This document shows, in pieces, positions 46,260-55,668 of a DNA stretch of 64,000 bases (within the stretch, counting starts at the first letter, position 1; the number at the start of each line of letters is the position of its first letter). The position numbers and the translations under genes were made by a program. The DNA is from Rhizosaccharibacter radicis (GTDB lineage: Bacteria; Pseudomonadota; Alphaproteobacteria; Acetobacterales; Acetobacteraceae). The stretch is from NCBI GenBank assembly GCA_024508355.1, contig JAMZEJ010000005.1:248001-312000 (forward strand). The letters run 5' to 3'. The notes under the pieces are model-generated. The model did no database searches and was not told the DNA's origin. It was given only the letters and a program-made list of their open reading frames with translations.

Positions 46260-48023
46260 ATGTCCCTGTCCCAGCGTATCGATGCGGTTCTGGTTGATGC
46301 CTTCGCCGCCTGCGGGCTGCCGACCGACACCGCACGGGCGGCGCGGGCGGCGCGTCCGGAGCTGGCGGACCTGCAATGCAACGGCGCCATGCCGCTGGCC
46401 AAGGCCACGGGGCGCAACCCGCGCGAGATCGCGAGCGCGGTGGCAGAGCGGCTGGCGGGACGGCCGGAGATCGCGTCCGTCGAGGTGGCCGGCCCCGGCT
46501 TCATCAACCTGCGCCTGGCGGACGGCTTCCTGTCCGAGACCGCCGCCGAACAGGACGACGCCCCGGCCGCCGGCATCGTGCAACAGCAAGGCGCCGCCCC
46601 GGTGCTGCTGGATTTCGGCGGTCCCAACGTCGCCAAGCCGCTGCATGTCGGGCATCTGCGCGCGCTGGTGATCGGCGAAAGCCTGCGCCGCATCCTGGGC
46701 GCGCAGAACATTCCCACCGTATCCGACATCCATCTGGGCGACTGGGGCCTGCAGATGGGCATGCTGATCTCCGAGATACGGCACCGGATGCCGGCGCTCC
46801 CTTGCTTCGGCACCGATCCGGCGCTGCCCGCGGGGGCCCTGCCGCTCGACATGGACGATCTGCAGCGCCTGTATCCGGAAGCCGCCGCCGCCTCCAAGGC
46901 CGATCCGGCGCGGATGGCGGAATCGCGCGAGGCGACCGCGGCGCTGCAGAACGGCGATCCGGGCGCGCGCCTGCTGTGGCAGGCGCTGCGGGACATCTCG
47001 CTGCGGGCGCAGCGCCACGACATCGACCGGCTCGGCGCGCATTTCGACCTGTTCCTGGGGGAGAGCGACGTGCAGGCGCTGATCGCGCCGATGGTGGCCG
47101 AGCTGCGCGGGCGCGGCATCGCCGTCGAGAGCGAAGGCGCCCTGATCGTCGAGGTGGCAGAGGAAACGGACGCCAAGCCGATGCCGCCGCTGCTTCTCGC
47201 CAAGAGCGACGGCGCCGCGCTCTACGCCACCACCGACCTCGCCACCATCCTGCAGAGACGTCGCGACCAGGCGCCGTCGCGGATCCTCTACGTCGTGGAC
47301 CAGCGCCAGGCGCTGCATTTCGAGCAGGTGTTCCGGGCCGCCCGCCGCGCCGGCTATGCGGACGGCATCGATCTCGTGCATGTCGGCTTCGGCACGGTGA
47401 ACGGTCCGGACGGCAAGCCCTACAAGACCCGCGAGGGCGGCGTGGCGCAGCTGCGCGACCTGCTGGGCGACGCGGTGGACAAGGCGCGCGAGCGTCTCGC
47501 CGCCAACCCCGAGCGCCTTCCCGCCGGGATGGACGATGCGGGCCTCGGCCGCCTCGCCGAGCAGGTCGGACTGGCGGCGGTGAAGTTCGCCGACCTGAGC
47601 TCGTTCCGCACCAGCGGCTACGTGTTCGACGCCGAACGGCTGGTGTCGTTCGAGGGCCGCACCGGGCCGTATGTGCAGTATGCCTGCGTGCGCATCGCGT
47701 CCATCCTCGCGCGCGGCGCGGCGCAACGGTTCGAGCCCGGTCCGATCGCGGTGCAGGCGCCGGCGGAGCGCGCGCTGGTGCTGGACTGCGCGCGCCTGCC
47801 GGACGTGGTGGCCTCGGCCACCGCCAACCTCGCCCCCAACGAGATCGCCGACTACGTGTTCGCGCTCGCCCAGAGCTTCAGCCGCTTCTACAACGAGTGC
47901 CCGGTGCTGGCCGCCGACGGCGATGCCGTCCGCGCCTCAAGGCTGAGCCTGTGCCGGCTGGTGCACCGCGTCCTGTCACAAGGGCTGTGGCTGCTGGGCA
48001 TCGACGTGCCGGAGCGGATGTAG
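46260..48023 (+). CDS. argS: Arginyl-tRNA synthetase
   Basis: Charges tRNA-Arg. The 587-residue class I synthetase has the N-terminal Add-1 domain (LQCNGAMPLAKATGRNPREIA), the HIGH-type motif KPLHVGHLRA, IHLGDWG, a KMSKS-equivalent loop KPYKTREGG typical of ArgRS, and a C-terminal anticodon-binding domain (FAQSFSRFYNECPVL-type segment). The start at 46260 follows a 283-base gap after the MFS gene with no gene in it. A DALR-type C-terminus closes at a TAG. Confidence 0.97.
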   Translation: MSLSQRIDAVLVDAFAACGLPTDTARAARAARPELADLQCNGAMPLAKATGRNPREIASAVAERLAGRPEIASVEVAGPGFINLRLADGFLSETAAEQDDAPAAGIVQQQGAAPVLLDFGGPNVAKPLHVGHLRALVIGESLRRILGAQNIPTVSDIHLGDWGLQMGMLISEIRHRMPALPCFGTDPALPAGALPLDMDDLQRLYPEAAAASKADPARMAESREATAALQNGDPGARLLWQALRDISLRAQRHDIDRLGAHFDLFLGESDVQALIAPMVAELRGRGIAVESEGALIVEVAEETDAKPMPPLLLAKSDGAALYATTDLATILQRRRDQAPSRILYVVDQRQALHFEQVFRAARRAGYADGIDLVHVGFGTVNGPDGKPYKTREGGVAQLRDLLGDAVDKARERLAANPERLPAGMDDAGLGRLAEQVGLAAVKFADLSSFRTSGYVFDAERLVSFEGRTGPYVQYACVRIASILARGAAQRFEPGPIAVQAPAERALVLDCARLPDVVASATANLAPNEIADYVFALAQSFSRFYNECPVLAADGDAVRASRLSLCRLVHRVLSQGLWLLGIDVPERM

Positions 48024-48625
48024 CGCTCGCTGCCGCGACCGGGCGAGTCGCGACGCCCTGCCCGGTCGCCGCGATACCGCTACCTGCCGCCCGACGGCCG
48101 GAGGATGCGCGAGCGCAGACACCGTGCGGCCATGATCCGCCGCCGAAGCCGCCCCCGGCGCCATGGGCCACCCCGGCATGTTCGCGCGGCTGCCGACAAG
48201 GACACCGGGCGCCGCGACAAGCGGGACGTACGGCGGCCGGCAACGCCGCCTCCCGCAAGGCCGCCGGGCCCTCAGAGAGTGCCTGACTTCCCGACCACCA
48301 CGCCGGGAGCGGCCCGGGCGGCCAGGTCCCGCCGGGAGCGGCCCGGGCGGCCAGGTCCGTGGCGAGCGTGGTTCGCTTTGGATGCGGAACGTCCCGTCCC
48401 TGGGGACCGCCGAGAGGAGCCGCCGCAGATGGCTCCCGTGCCCTGCCCAACTATCGCGGCGAGGCGTGACGCGCCGCCGCCCCGGCCCGGGCGCGCGGCC
48501 ATGATGGTTCCGGAACGGCCCGGCAGGGCGCACAGGATGGCTTAGGCCGTCGATCCCTTCCGGAGCGGCAACCAAACCCCGGCGCGGCGGGTGAACGGGG
48601 CACCGCGCCGGGTCGTTGGCCGGGC
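48024..48625. other. Intergenic region without a recognisable gene, containing a tandem repeat
   Basis: About 600 bases between argS and the LLM oxidoreductase. Frames here are Arg/Pro/Gly-rich on both strands, with no support for a gene. The only structure is the 29-bp direct repeat listed separately. Confidence 0.4.
48302..48358. repeat. Two-copy 29-bp tandem direct repeat
   Basis: The first unit, starting GCCGGGAGCGGCCCGGGCGG, is followed immediately by a copy at 48331 that is identical for 28 bases. The unit contains the self-complementary GGCCCGGGCC-like core. Extremely GC-rich. Confidence 0.75.
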
Positions 48626-49594
48626 ATGACGCGCTTCTCCTTCCATTGCTCCCAGGAGCAGTTCGCGCCCGGCGTCCTGCTCGACCTGATCGGCCGGGCG
48701 GAACGGGCGGGCTTCGATGCCGGCTTCACCTCCGATCACGCCCATCCCTGGGCGGAGTCGCAGGGGCAGTCCGGCTTCGCCTGGTCGTGGCTCGGCGCCG
48801 CGATGGCGCGCACCGAACGCCTGACCTTCGGGGCGATCAGCGTGCCGGGCGGCTGGCGCTACAATCCTGCGGTGCTGGCGCAGGCGGTGGGTACGCTGGG
48901 GCAGATGTTTCCCGGACGCCTGCCCTGGATCGCGCTCGGCAGCGGCCAGCTCCTGAACGAGCACGTCACCGGCGAGGCATGGCCCGACAAGGCGCATCGC
49001 AACGAGCGCCTGCGCGAAGGTGCGGAAATCATGCGGGCACTGCTGGCCGGCGAGGCTGTCACCCGCCGGGGGCTGGTGACCACGGTGGATGCCAGGGTGT
49101 GGTCGCGCCCGGAAACCCCGACGCTGCTGATGGGTGCGGCCACCACGGAGGCCACCGCGGCCTGGTGCGGCGGCTGGGCGGACGGGTTGCTCACCGTGTG
49201 TCCGGACGCGGCCCAGCTCGACCGGCTCATCGACGCCTTCCGGGGGAACGGCGGCGACAACAAGCCGCTCCACCTCAAGGTCGATCTGAGCTGGGCGCCG
49301 ACCCGGGAAGAAGCGCTCGCGGAAGCGCACGCGCAGTGGCGGTTCAACGCCATGGGCAGCGGCGTGAACTGGGACATCCGCATGCCGGAGGATTTCGAGG
49401 TCGCGACGCGCTTCGTGCGGCCGGAGGACATGGGACGGAGCGTGCTCGTGGTGAGCGACGTCTCCCAGTTGACCGACTGGCTGGCGCACCGTGTGTCGCT
49501 CGGGCTGGAAACGATCAACCTGCACAATGTCGGCCGCAACCAGGCGCAGTTCATCGACATGGCCGGCGAGCGGCTGCTGCCGCAGCTCCGCTAG
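48626..49594 (+). CDS. LLM class flavin-dependent oxidoreductase
   Basis: A 322-residue TIM-barrel flavoprotein of the bacterial luciferase superfamily. Typical landmarks are FTSDHAHPW, the ALGSGQLLNEH segment with its glycine-rich turn, and LLMGAATTEATAAWCGGWADGL near the phosphate site. The first residues MTRFSFHCSQEQF are those of the F420/FMN-dependent subgroup often called TIGR03885; the cofactor cannot be decided from sequence. It stands convergent to the SDR-PfkB operon. Confidence 0.87.
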   Translation: MTRFSFHCSQEQFAPGVLLDLIGRAERAGFDAGFTSDHAHPWAESQGQSGFAWSWLGAAMARTERLTFGAISVPGGWRYNPAVLAQAVGTLGQMFPGRLPWIALGSGQLLNEHVTGEAWPDKAHRNERLREGAEIMRALLAGEAVTRRGLVTTVDARVWSRPETPTLLMGAATTEATAAWCGGWADGLLTVCPDAAQLDRLIDAFRGNGGDNKPLHLKVDLSWAPTREEALAEAHAQWRFNAMGSGVNWDIRMPEDFEVATRFVRPEDMGRSVLVVSDVSQLTDWLAHRVSLGLETINLHNVGRNQAQFIDMAGERLLPQLR

Positions 49595-49664
49595 CCCCCA
49601 GGGCGCGGCAGCCCGCCCTCGTCCCGATCCTCCGGCCGTGGGCGAGCGACGGCCCCGGACGGGG

Positions 49665-50453
<789 letters not shown>

Positions 50454-50520
50454 GTCGATTCCTCCCTTGCCGCCCGGGCTCGTTGGTCCGGCCTCGGGTC
50501 GGCGTGCCGATCGGATGTTG

Positions 50521-51459
50521 CTAGACGGACAGCTCCTCGCGCCATGGCGAGTCGGCGCCGCGCCGCGAACAGGTGATGCTGGCGGTGTTCTGGCCCACGG
50601 CCAGCGCATGATGGAGCGCCGCCTCGTCGAGCGCGGCCAGCGCCTCGTGGCGGAGAAGCCCGTTCTCGTGCAGCCCGGCCAGCAGTCCGGCCATGAAGCT
50701 GTCGCCGGCACCGACCGTGTCCACGACCCGGGTGGGGATCGGCATCGCATGGGCGCGCGTGCGGCCGGTCCAGCCGGTGACGCCGTTGGCGCCCTGGGTA
50801 ATCACCACCAGCCTGGCGCCGTCCGCCAGCCATCGCGCGGCGACATCGTCGTGCGCGGCCCCCGGCATCAGCCATTCCAGGTCCGCGCCGCTGATCTTGA
50901 TGATGTCGGCCCGCGCCAGGAGGCGATCGAGCCTAGCCCGGAACGAATCCTCGTTCGTCACCAGCGACTCCCGGATGTTGGGATCGAAGCTGATCACCCG
51001 CCTGCCGCCGCTCTCACGCAGGAAGAAAGCCTCGTAGGCCGATCCGGCGGGTTCGCGCACCAGGGAGATGGAGCCGAAATGCAGCGCGTCCACGCCCTCC
51101 AGCGCGTCGGGCTCGGGCACCGCCTGCCAGATCCGTTCGGCCGCGCCCTGGTCGAAGAAGGCGTAGGCGGGCTCAGCCCGGTCGAGCGTCACGAAGCCCA
51201 GCGTGGTGGGCGCCTCGAGCCGCTGCACGAAGCCGGTGCCGACCTCGCTCTGCCGCAGGCCGGCCAGCAGCTGGTCGCCGAAGAAGTCCGTGGACATCCC
51301 GCAGGCGAGATGGGTCGGCACCCGAAGCCGTCCCAGCGCGCGGGCGACGTTGTAGAGCGAGCCGCCGGGGCACGGGCTGTAGGCCCTGCCGTGGTCGGCG
51401 GTATCGACGGGAATGAAGTCGATCAGGGCTTCGCCGCAGCATAAGATCGAGCCGGTCAA
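50521..51459 (-). CDS. PfkB-family carbohydrate kinase (fructokinase-like)
   Basis: A 312-residue ribokinase-family sugar kinase. It begins ILCCGEALIDFIP, has PGGSLYNVARALGRL (sugar binding), and ends with the anion-hole motif DTVGAGDSFMAGLLAGL with catalytic Asp. No ATG or GTG precedes the conserved start; the TTG at 51459 is 4 bases after GAGGA, so a TTG start is proposed. Placed between two SDR genes, it probably phosphorylates the ketose (such as fructose) made by them. Confidence 0.9.
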   Translation of the reverse strand: MTGSILCCGEALIDFIPVDTADHGRAYSPCPGGSLYNVARALGRLRVPTHLACGMSTDFFGDQLLAGLRQSEVGTGFVQRLEAPTTLGFVTLDRAEPAYAFFDQGAAERIWQAVPEPDALEGVDALHFGSISLVREPAGSAYEAFFLRESGGRRVISFDPNIRESLVTNEDSFRARLDRLLARADIIKISGADLEWLMPGAAHDDVAARWLADGARLVVITQGANGVTGWTGRTRAHAMPIPTRVVDTVGAGDSFMAGLLAGLHENGLLRHEALAALDEAALHHALAVGQNTASITCSRRGADSPWREELSV

Positions 51460-51518
51460 AGGATCCTCGTCGGCGATGGGACGGCGGGCAGCGGCCGCGA
51501 GGTGTCGGGAATCTCCCG

Positions 51519-52304
51519 TCAGCTCATGACGTTGCCGCCGTCCACGTTGTAGCACTGGGCGACGATATAGGCCGCGTCGTCGCTGGCAAGGAAGGCGGCC
51601 ATCGCCGCCTGCTCCTCCACCGTTCCGAAGCGACCGGCGGGCACGGCGGCGCCCACCTGGCGCTTCTTCTCGCCGGGCCGCAGCCCCTCGTACTTCGCGA
51701 ACAACCCGTCCACCACGTCCCACATCGGCGTGTCCACCACGCCGGGGGCGATCGCGTTGACGTTGATGCCGTGCCGGATCAGGTCGAGCGCGGTGCTCTG
51801 GGTGATGCTGATGACGGCGGCCTTGGACGCGCAATAGGCGACCGACAGCGCCTCGCCGCGCCGGCCGGCCTGGGACGCGACGTTGATGATCCGCCCGCCC
51901 CGGCCGCGCCGGACCATGTGCGCCGCCACCGCCTGCGTGGTGAACACCAGCCCCTCGACGTTCACGGCGAACACCCGTGCCATCCGCTCGCGCGACATCT
52001 CCAGCACGGGCTGCATGTCGTAGATGCCGGCGCTGTTCACCAGGATGTCGATGCCCCCGGCGATGTCGGCCACGCGGGCCATGGCGGCGTCGATGCTGTT
52101 CTGCGAGGTCACGTCGAGGCGCAGGCCGAACGCGCCGCCTCCGAGCGACGCCGCGAGCGCCTCGCAATCCCCGGCGTCCAGGTCCGCCACCGCCACCCTG
52201 GCGCCCTCCGCGGCGAAGCGCCGGCACACCGCGGCGCCGATGCCCCGGGCGCCACCCGTCACCAGCGCCGTCTTTCCGGCGAGGCGGCCCGGGATCGCCG
52301 TCAT
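51519..52304 (-). CDS. SDR-family polyol dehydrogenase (sorbitol dehydrogenase-like)
   Basis: A 261-residue short-chain dehydrogenase with TGGARGIG (16-23), Asp41 at the end of beta-2 indicating NAD, NSAG, Ser144, Tyr157 and Lys161 (YCASK). The segment VDTPMWDVVDGLFAKYE is like that of Rhodobacter sorbitol dehydrogenase SmoS and relatives, which oxidise sorbitol or galactitol to ketoses. Its ATG at 52304 overlaps the stop of the transaldolase-like gene (ATGA). With the PfkB kinase it forms a polyol to ketose-phosphate route. Confidence 0.9.
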   Translation of the reverse strand: MTAIPGRLAGKTALVTGGARGIGAAVCRRFAAEGARVAVADLDAGDCEALAASLGGGAFGLRLDVTSQNSIDAAMARVADIAGGIDILVNSAGIYDMQPVLEMSRERMARVFAVNVEGLVFTTQAVAAHMVRRGRGGRIINVASQAGRRGEALSVAYCASKAAVISITQSTALDLIRHGINVNAIAPGVVDTPMWDVVDGLFAKYEGLRPGEKKRQVGAAVPAGRFGTVEEQAAMAAFLASDDAAYIVAQCYNVDGGNVMS

Positions 52305-52987
52305 CGGGCGGCGGCCTCCTCGAAGGCCAGGGCGGCGGCGGCCGTTTGCCCGTCGGAGAACAGGGCCTCGGCCACGGCCGGACTGAAGGTGAAGGTGTCG
52401 CACCCTTCGGCCGCGAGTGCTGCGAGGTCCTCGGCGCTGCGCAGGCTGGCGACCAGCAGGCGCGTTCGGCCGCCCGCAGTGCGCAGGATGGCGGTCATGG
52501 TCCTGATCACCGCGGCGGCGTCGCGGCCGCCGTCGTTGATGCGCCCATAATAGGGCGCGACGTAGTCCGCACCCGCGGCCGCCGCGGTGATCGCCTGGTG
52601 GGCCGCATACACCGCGGTCATGGTGGTGCGGATGCCCAGCGCGTGGAAGCGCGCCACCGCCCGGATGCCGTCCTCGGTCACCGGCACCTTCACCACGACG
52701 CGCGGATCGATCGCCGCCAGCTGCCGTCCGGTGTCCACCAACGCCTCGGTGCGGGTGCCCCAGCACTGCGCCTGCACTTCCTGCACCGGGAAGCGCAGCA
52801 CCTCCTGCACGACCCCGGCGATCGCGTCGACGGAGCAACGGACGCCGCCGCGCTCCAGGATGGTGGGGTTGGTGGTGACGCCGTGGAACAGGCCGGTGGG
52901 GAGCCAGCGTGTCCAGGCGGCACGATCGGCGGTGTCGAGGAACAGGCGCAGCCCTGTGCCGGAACCCGGATCGGCGCGACGAACCAA
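52301..52987 (-). CDS. Transaldolase/fructose-6-phosphate aldolase family protein
   Basis: A 228-residue TIM-barrel aldolase of the TalC/FSA type: LFLDTADRAAW, GVTTNPTIL (36-44), and the Schiff-base Lys100 in VVVKVPVT. It is close to the FSA length (220) rather than classical transaldolase. The start is TTG at 52987, supported by AAGGAG 7 bases upstream. It is the first gene of the leftward operon, divergent from the SorC regulator across two 20-bp repeats. Confidence 0.9.
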   Translation of the reverse strand: MVRRADPGSGTGLRLFLDTADRAAWTRWLPTGLFHGVTTNPTILERGGVRCSVDAIAGVVQEVLRFPVQEVQAQCWGTRTEALVDTGRQLAAIDPRVVVKVPVTEDGIRAVARFHALGIRTTMTAVYAAHQAITAAAAGADYVAPYYGRINDGGRDAAAVIRTMTAILRTAGGRTRLLVASLRSAEDLAALAAEGCDTFTFSPAVAEALFSDGQTAAAALAFEEAAAR

Positions 52988-53036
52988 GAGCGTCTCCTTC
53001 CCGCAGGCGGCGGCGGAGCCGCGCCGTGAACGAGAA

Positions 53037-53076
53037 TGTGCATATGCTTAATCGCTTGTGCATATGTCAAATCGCT
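53037..53076. promoter_or_regulatory. Two adjacent 20-bp repeats, probable SorC operator
   Basis: Units TGTGCATATGCTTAATCGCT and TGTGCATATGTCAAATCGCT lie head to tail with 17 of 20 bases identical, in the 136-base gap between the transaldolase-like gene and the divergent SorC gene. A 20-base period puts equivalent bases about two helical turns apart. AT-richness also fits a promoter region. Most simply these are binding sites for the adjacent regulator. Confidence 0.65.
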
Positions 53077-53123
53077 CACAGCCGCTGGCCGGGCCTTGAT
53101 GGTCATGGACGGACGTCCGCCGC

Positions 53124-54143
53124 ATGGCCGATATCGACCCGTTGATCAGGCGCGAGGCAGCCGAACGCATGGCCAGACTGAAACGGACTCCGTCCTCCGG
53201 CACCGCCGACGACGGGTCGCTGCGGCTTCGGGCGGCCTGGCTGTATTACGGCCACAAGCTCACCCAGAAGGAGGTGGGCGACCGGCTCGGCCTGAGCCGC
53301 AACACCGTCATGCGGCTGCTGGACGAGGCGGTGAAGCGGTCGGACGTGCAGATCTGGATCGGCGGCGCCGACGGCGGATGCCTCGATCTCGCGGTCCGGC
53401 TGGAACAGGCCCTCGGGCTGGACGAGGCGATCGTGGTGCCGCGGGCGGATGCCGTGGACGCGGCCGCACGCTCCGTAGGGCTGGCGCTGGGAACCTTCCT
53501 GTCCGGCATCGTCGCCAACGACATGACCATCGGCGTGGGCTGGGGCCGCACGCTGAGCGCCTCGCTCGCCAGCTTCAGGCCACCCCACCGGCAGAACGTC
53601 CGGGTGATCTCGCTGCTGGGCGGGGTCATGCAGGCGCGGATGGAGAACCCGGTGGATTATTCCTGGCAGATCGCCAGCCGGCTGGGCGCGGAATGCTTCC
53701 TTTATCCGGCGCCGCTGCTGGTCGATTCCGCCGAGACCCGGCGGGTGCTGCGCGAGCGTTGCGGCCTGGACCGGCTCGACCGGCTGGCCGCCGCCCTGGA
53801 CGTCGCGGTGTTCAGCGTGGGCGAGTTGGGTCCCGGCACCACCTCGCTATCGCGACCGCTGATCTCCCGGGAAGAGCACGAGGCGCTGGCGGCGGCGGGC
53901 GGGGTCTGCGACCTGATGTGCAACATGCTCGACGCCGACGGGCGCAGCGTCGAGCATCCGGTGAACCAGCGTGTGATGTCCGTCGACCTGTCGGTGCTGG
54001 CCCAGGCCTCCCACGTGGTGATCGCGGCCGGTGGGGAACGCCGCGCCCCGGCGATCCGGGCCGCCATCCGGCGGGTCGGGTGCCACACCCTGGTGACGGA
54101 CGAGGGCGCCGCGCAGAAGCTGCTGGCGGAAGCGGGGAAATGA
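53124..54143 (+). CDS. SorC/DeoR-family sugar-binding transcriptional regulator
   Basis: A 339-residue regulator with an N-terminal helix-turn-helix (LRAAWLYYGHKLTQKEVGDRL then GLSRNTVMRLL, residues 35-70) and a C-terminal sugar-phosphate-binding domain of the SorC type (VGLALGTFLSGIV..., IGVGWGRTLSASL and a final AAGGERRAPAI with LVTDEGAAQKLL). It probably senses a phosphorylated sugar from the divergent operon. No strong ribosome binding site is seen before the ATG at 53124. Confidence 0.92.
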   Translation: MADIDPLIRREAAERMARLKRTPSSGTADDGSLRLRAAWLYYGHKLTQKEVGDRLGLSRNTVMRLLDEAVKRSDVQIWIGGADGGCLDLAVRLEQALGLDEAIVVPRADAVDAAARSVGLALGTFLSGIVANDMTIGVGWGRTLSASLASFRPPHRQNVRVISLLGGVMQARMENPVDYSWQIASRLGAECFLYPAPLLVDSAETRRVLRERCGLDRLDRLAAALDVAVFSVGELGPGTTSLSRPLISREEHEALAAAGGVCDLMCNMLDADGRSVEHPVNQRVMSVDLSVLAQASHVVIAAGGERRAPAIRAAIRRVGCHTLVTDEGAAQKLLAEAGK

Positions 54144-54568
54144 GCGCGGCGTGCCGCCCGCCTCGTTCCGGATGAGTGTTTTCCGGCATCGGTCAGGATC
54201 GTGCGGCGCAGGGCGCCCGGCCCGCGGATGACGCCGGGCTTCTCTCGGCACCGGCGAGTCGTTCGTCGCGGAGCGCCGCCGCCTTGATGGAGCACGACGC
54301 GGCCCTGTCCGTCACCGCCACGCCAGAACGCCGCGTGGCACCGGTATCCGGTTCTGCCTGCGCGTCCGACAGAGCGACTCACCGTGGCGCGCGTCCCCGC
54401 GTCGCGGCATGCCGACCTGGGCGACCGGCTCCGCCCCATCCACCCGCGCGCCCGCCGTGCGGCCCGGCGCCAGGTGTTCGACCGGTTCATGACGCCTGAG
54501 CGGAAACGACCTGCGTGCCGGGCCTGCGCGGCTCTTCGGACCGGCCGGCCCCGCGCGTGACGCCCGCG
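54144..54568. other. Intergenic region without a recognisable gene
   Basis: About 425 bases between the convergent ends of the SorC regulator and pheA. No supported frame, repeat or RNA seen. Confidence 0.4.
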
Positions 54569-55456
54569 CTAGGCTCGTGCGCCGGCGCGGAAGACCGAGC
54601 GCGGATAAACGCCCAGCACCCGCACGAGGTCGGAAAAGAAGCCCAGTTCCTCCAGGGCGTTGGCCAGCCCGCGATCCGCGGGATGGCCGTCCACATCGAG
54701 CATGAACTGCGTCGCGGAGAACGAGCCGTTCTCCATGTAGCTTTCCAGCCGGGTCATGTTGATGTTGTTGGTGGCGAAGCCGCCGAGCGCCTTGTAGAGC
54801 GCCGCCGGCACGTTGCGGACCCGGAACAGGATCGTGGTCATGCAATCGCCGCGTTCGGGCGGCGGCACCACGGCGTTCCGCGCGCACACATAGAAGCGGG
54901 TGGTGTTGTGCGCGGCATCCTCCACGTTGCGCCGGAGCACGGCGAGGCCGTGCAGTTCGGCCGCCAGCTCGGACGCCACCGCCGCGTCCTCCGGGCGGTT
55001 CCACTGCTTCACCAGCGCCGCGGCGCCGGCGGTGTCGAACTCGATCACCGGCTCCAGGGCCAGCTCGCGGATCAGCCCCCGGACCTGGCTCATCGCGACG
55101 GGATGGGTGTGCAGCCGCCGGACCTGCTCGATCCGCGCCCCCGGCACGCCCAGCAGGCAATGTTCCACGCGCTGGAAATGCTCGCCCACGATGTGCAGAC
55201 CGCTTTCCGGCAGCAGCGCATGGATGTCGGGCACCCGCCCGGCCAGGCTGTTCTCGCAGGCAAGCATGCCCAGCGCCGCACGACCGTCGCGCACCGCCGC
55301 GATCGCATCGGCGAAGGTGTCGCACGGCAGGGTGTCGCGACCGGGAAACGCCGTGCGGCAGGCCAGATCGGAATACGCGCCGCGGGTGCCCTGAAAGGCG
55401 ATCGGCCCGGTCGTGGGAAGCGCCGGTTCGAGAAGCGTGGCGGCGGGATCGGTCAT
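54569..55456 (-). CDS. pheA: Prephenate dehydratase
   Basis: Converts prephenate to phenylpyruvate for phenylalanine synthesis. The 295-residue monofunctional enzyme (no chorismate mutase domain) has the catalytic NTTRF at 184-188, the GMLACENSLAG substrate segment, and a C-terminal ACT domain beginning about residue 205 (TTILFRVRNVPAALYKAL, then MTRLESYM). In the ACT domain the usual E-S-R-P is E-S-Y-M here. It is divergent from a dihaem cytochrome c gene. Confidence 0.95.
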   Translation of the reverse strand: MTDPAATLLEPALPTTGPIAFQGTRGAYSDLACRTAFPGRDTLPCDTFADAIAAVRDGRAALGMLACENSLAGRVPDIHALLPESGLHIVGEHFQRVEHCLLGVPGARIEQVRRLHTHPVAMSQVRGLIRELALEPVIEFDTAGAAALVKQWNRPEDAAVASELAAELHGLAVLRRNVEDAAHNTTRFYVCARNAVVPPPERGDCMTTILFRVRNVPAALYKALGGFATNNINMTRLESYMENGSFSATQFMLDVDGHPADRGLANALEELGFFSDLVRVLGVYPRSVFRAGARA

Positions 55457-55668
55457 GGAAACGGGTCCGGGGAACGGCGTGCGAAACGGAGGGCGCCGCT
55501 TCCCATAGGGCCGGTGCCTCCCTAAGGAAAGCGGGCAGCATCCCGGCGATCCGGAAGCGCCGGCACCGGAACGGATCTTGCACGCGGTTGTCGCCGGATA
55601 CGGGAAACGGCCCCGGGCGGCACGGTATCGAGATCAATCGGCCGGCGGCTGGCCGGTGAAGCGGAGCG

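Noticed and set aside
44573..47203. 876-codon open frame on the minus strand
   Set aside because: It runs antisense through the LysR, MFS and argS genes, has Arg/Gln/Pro-rich composition and no domain; long antisense frames are expected at this GC content.
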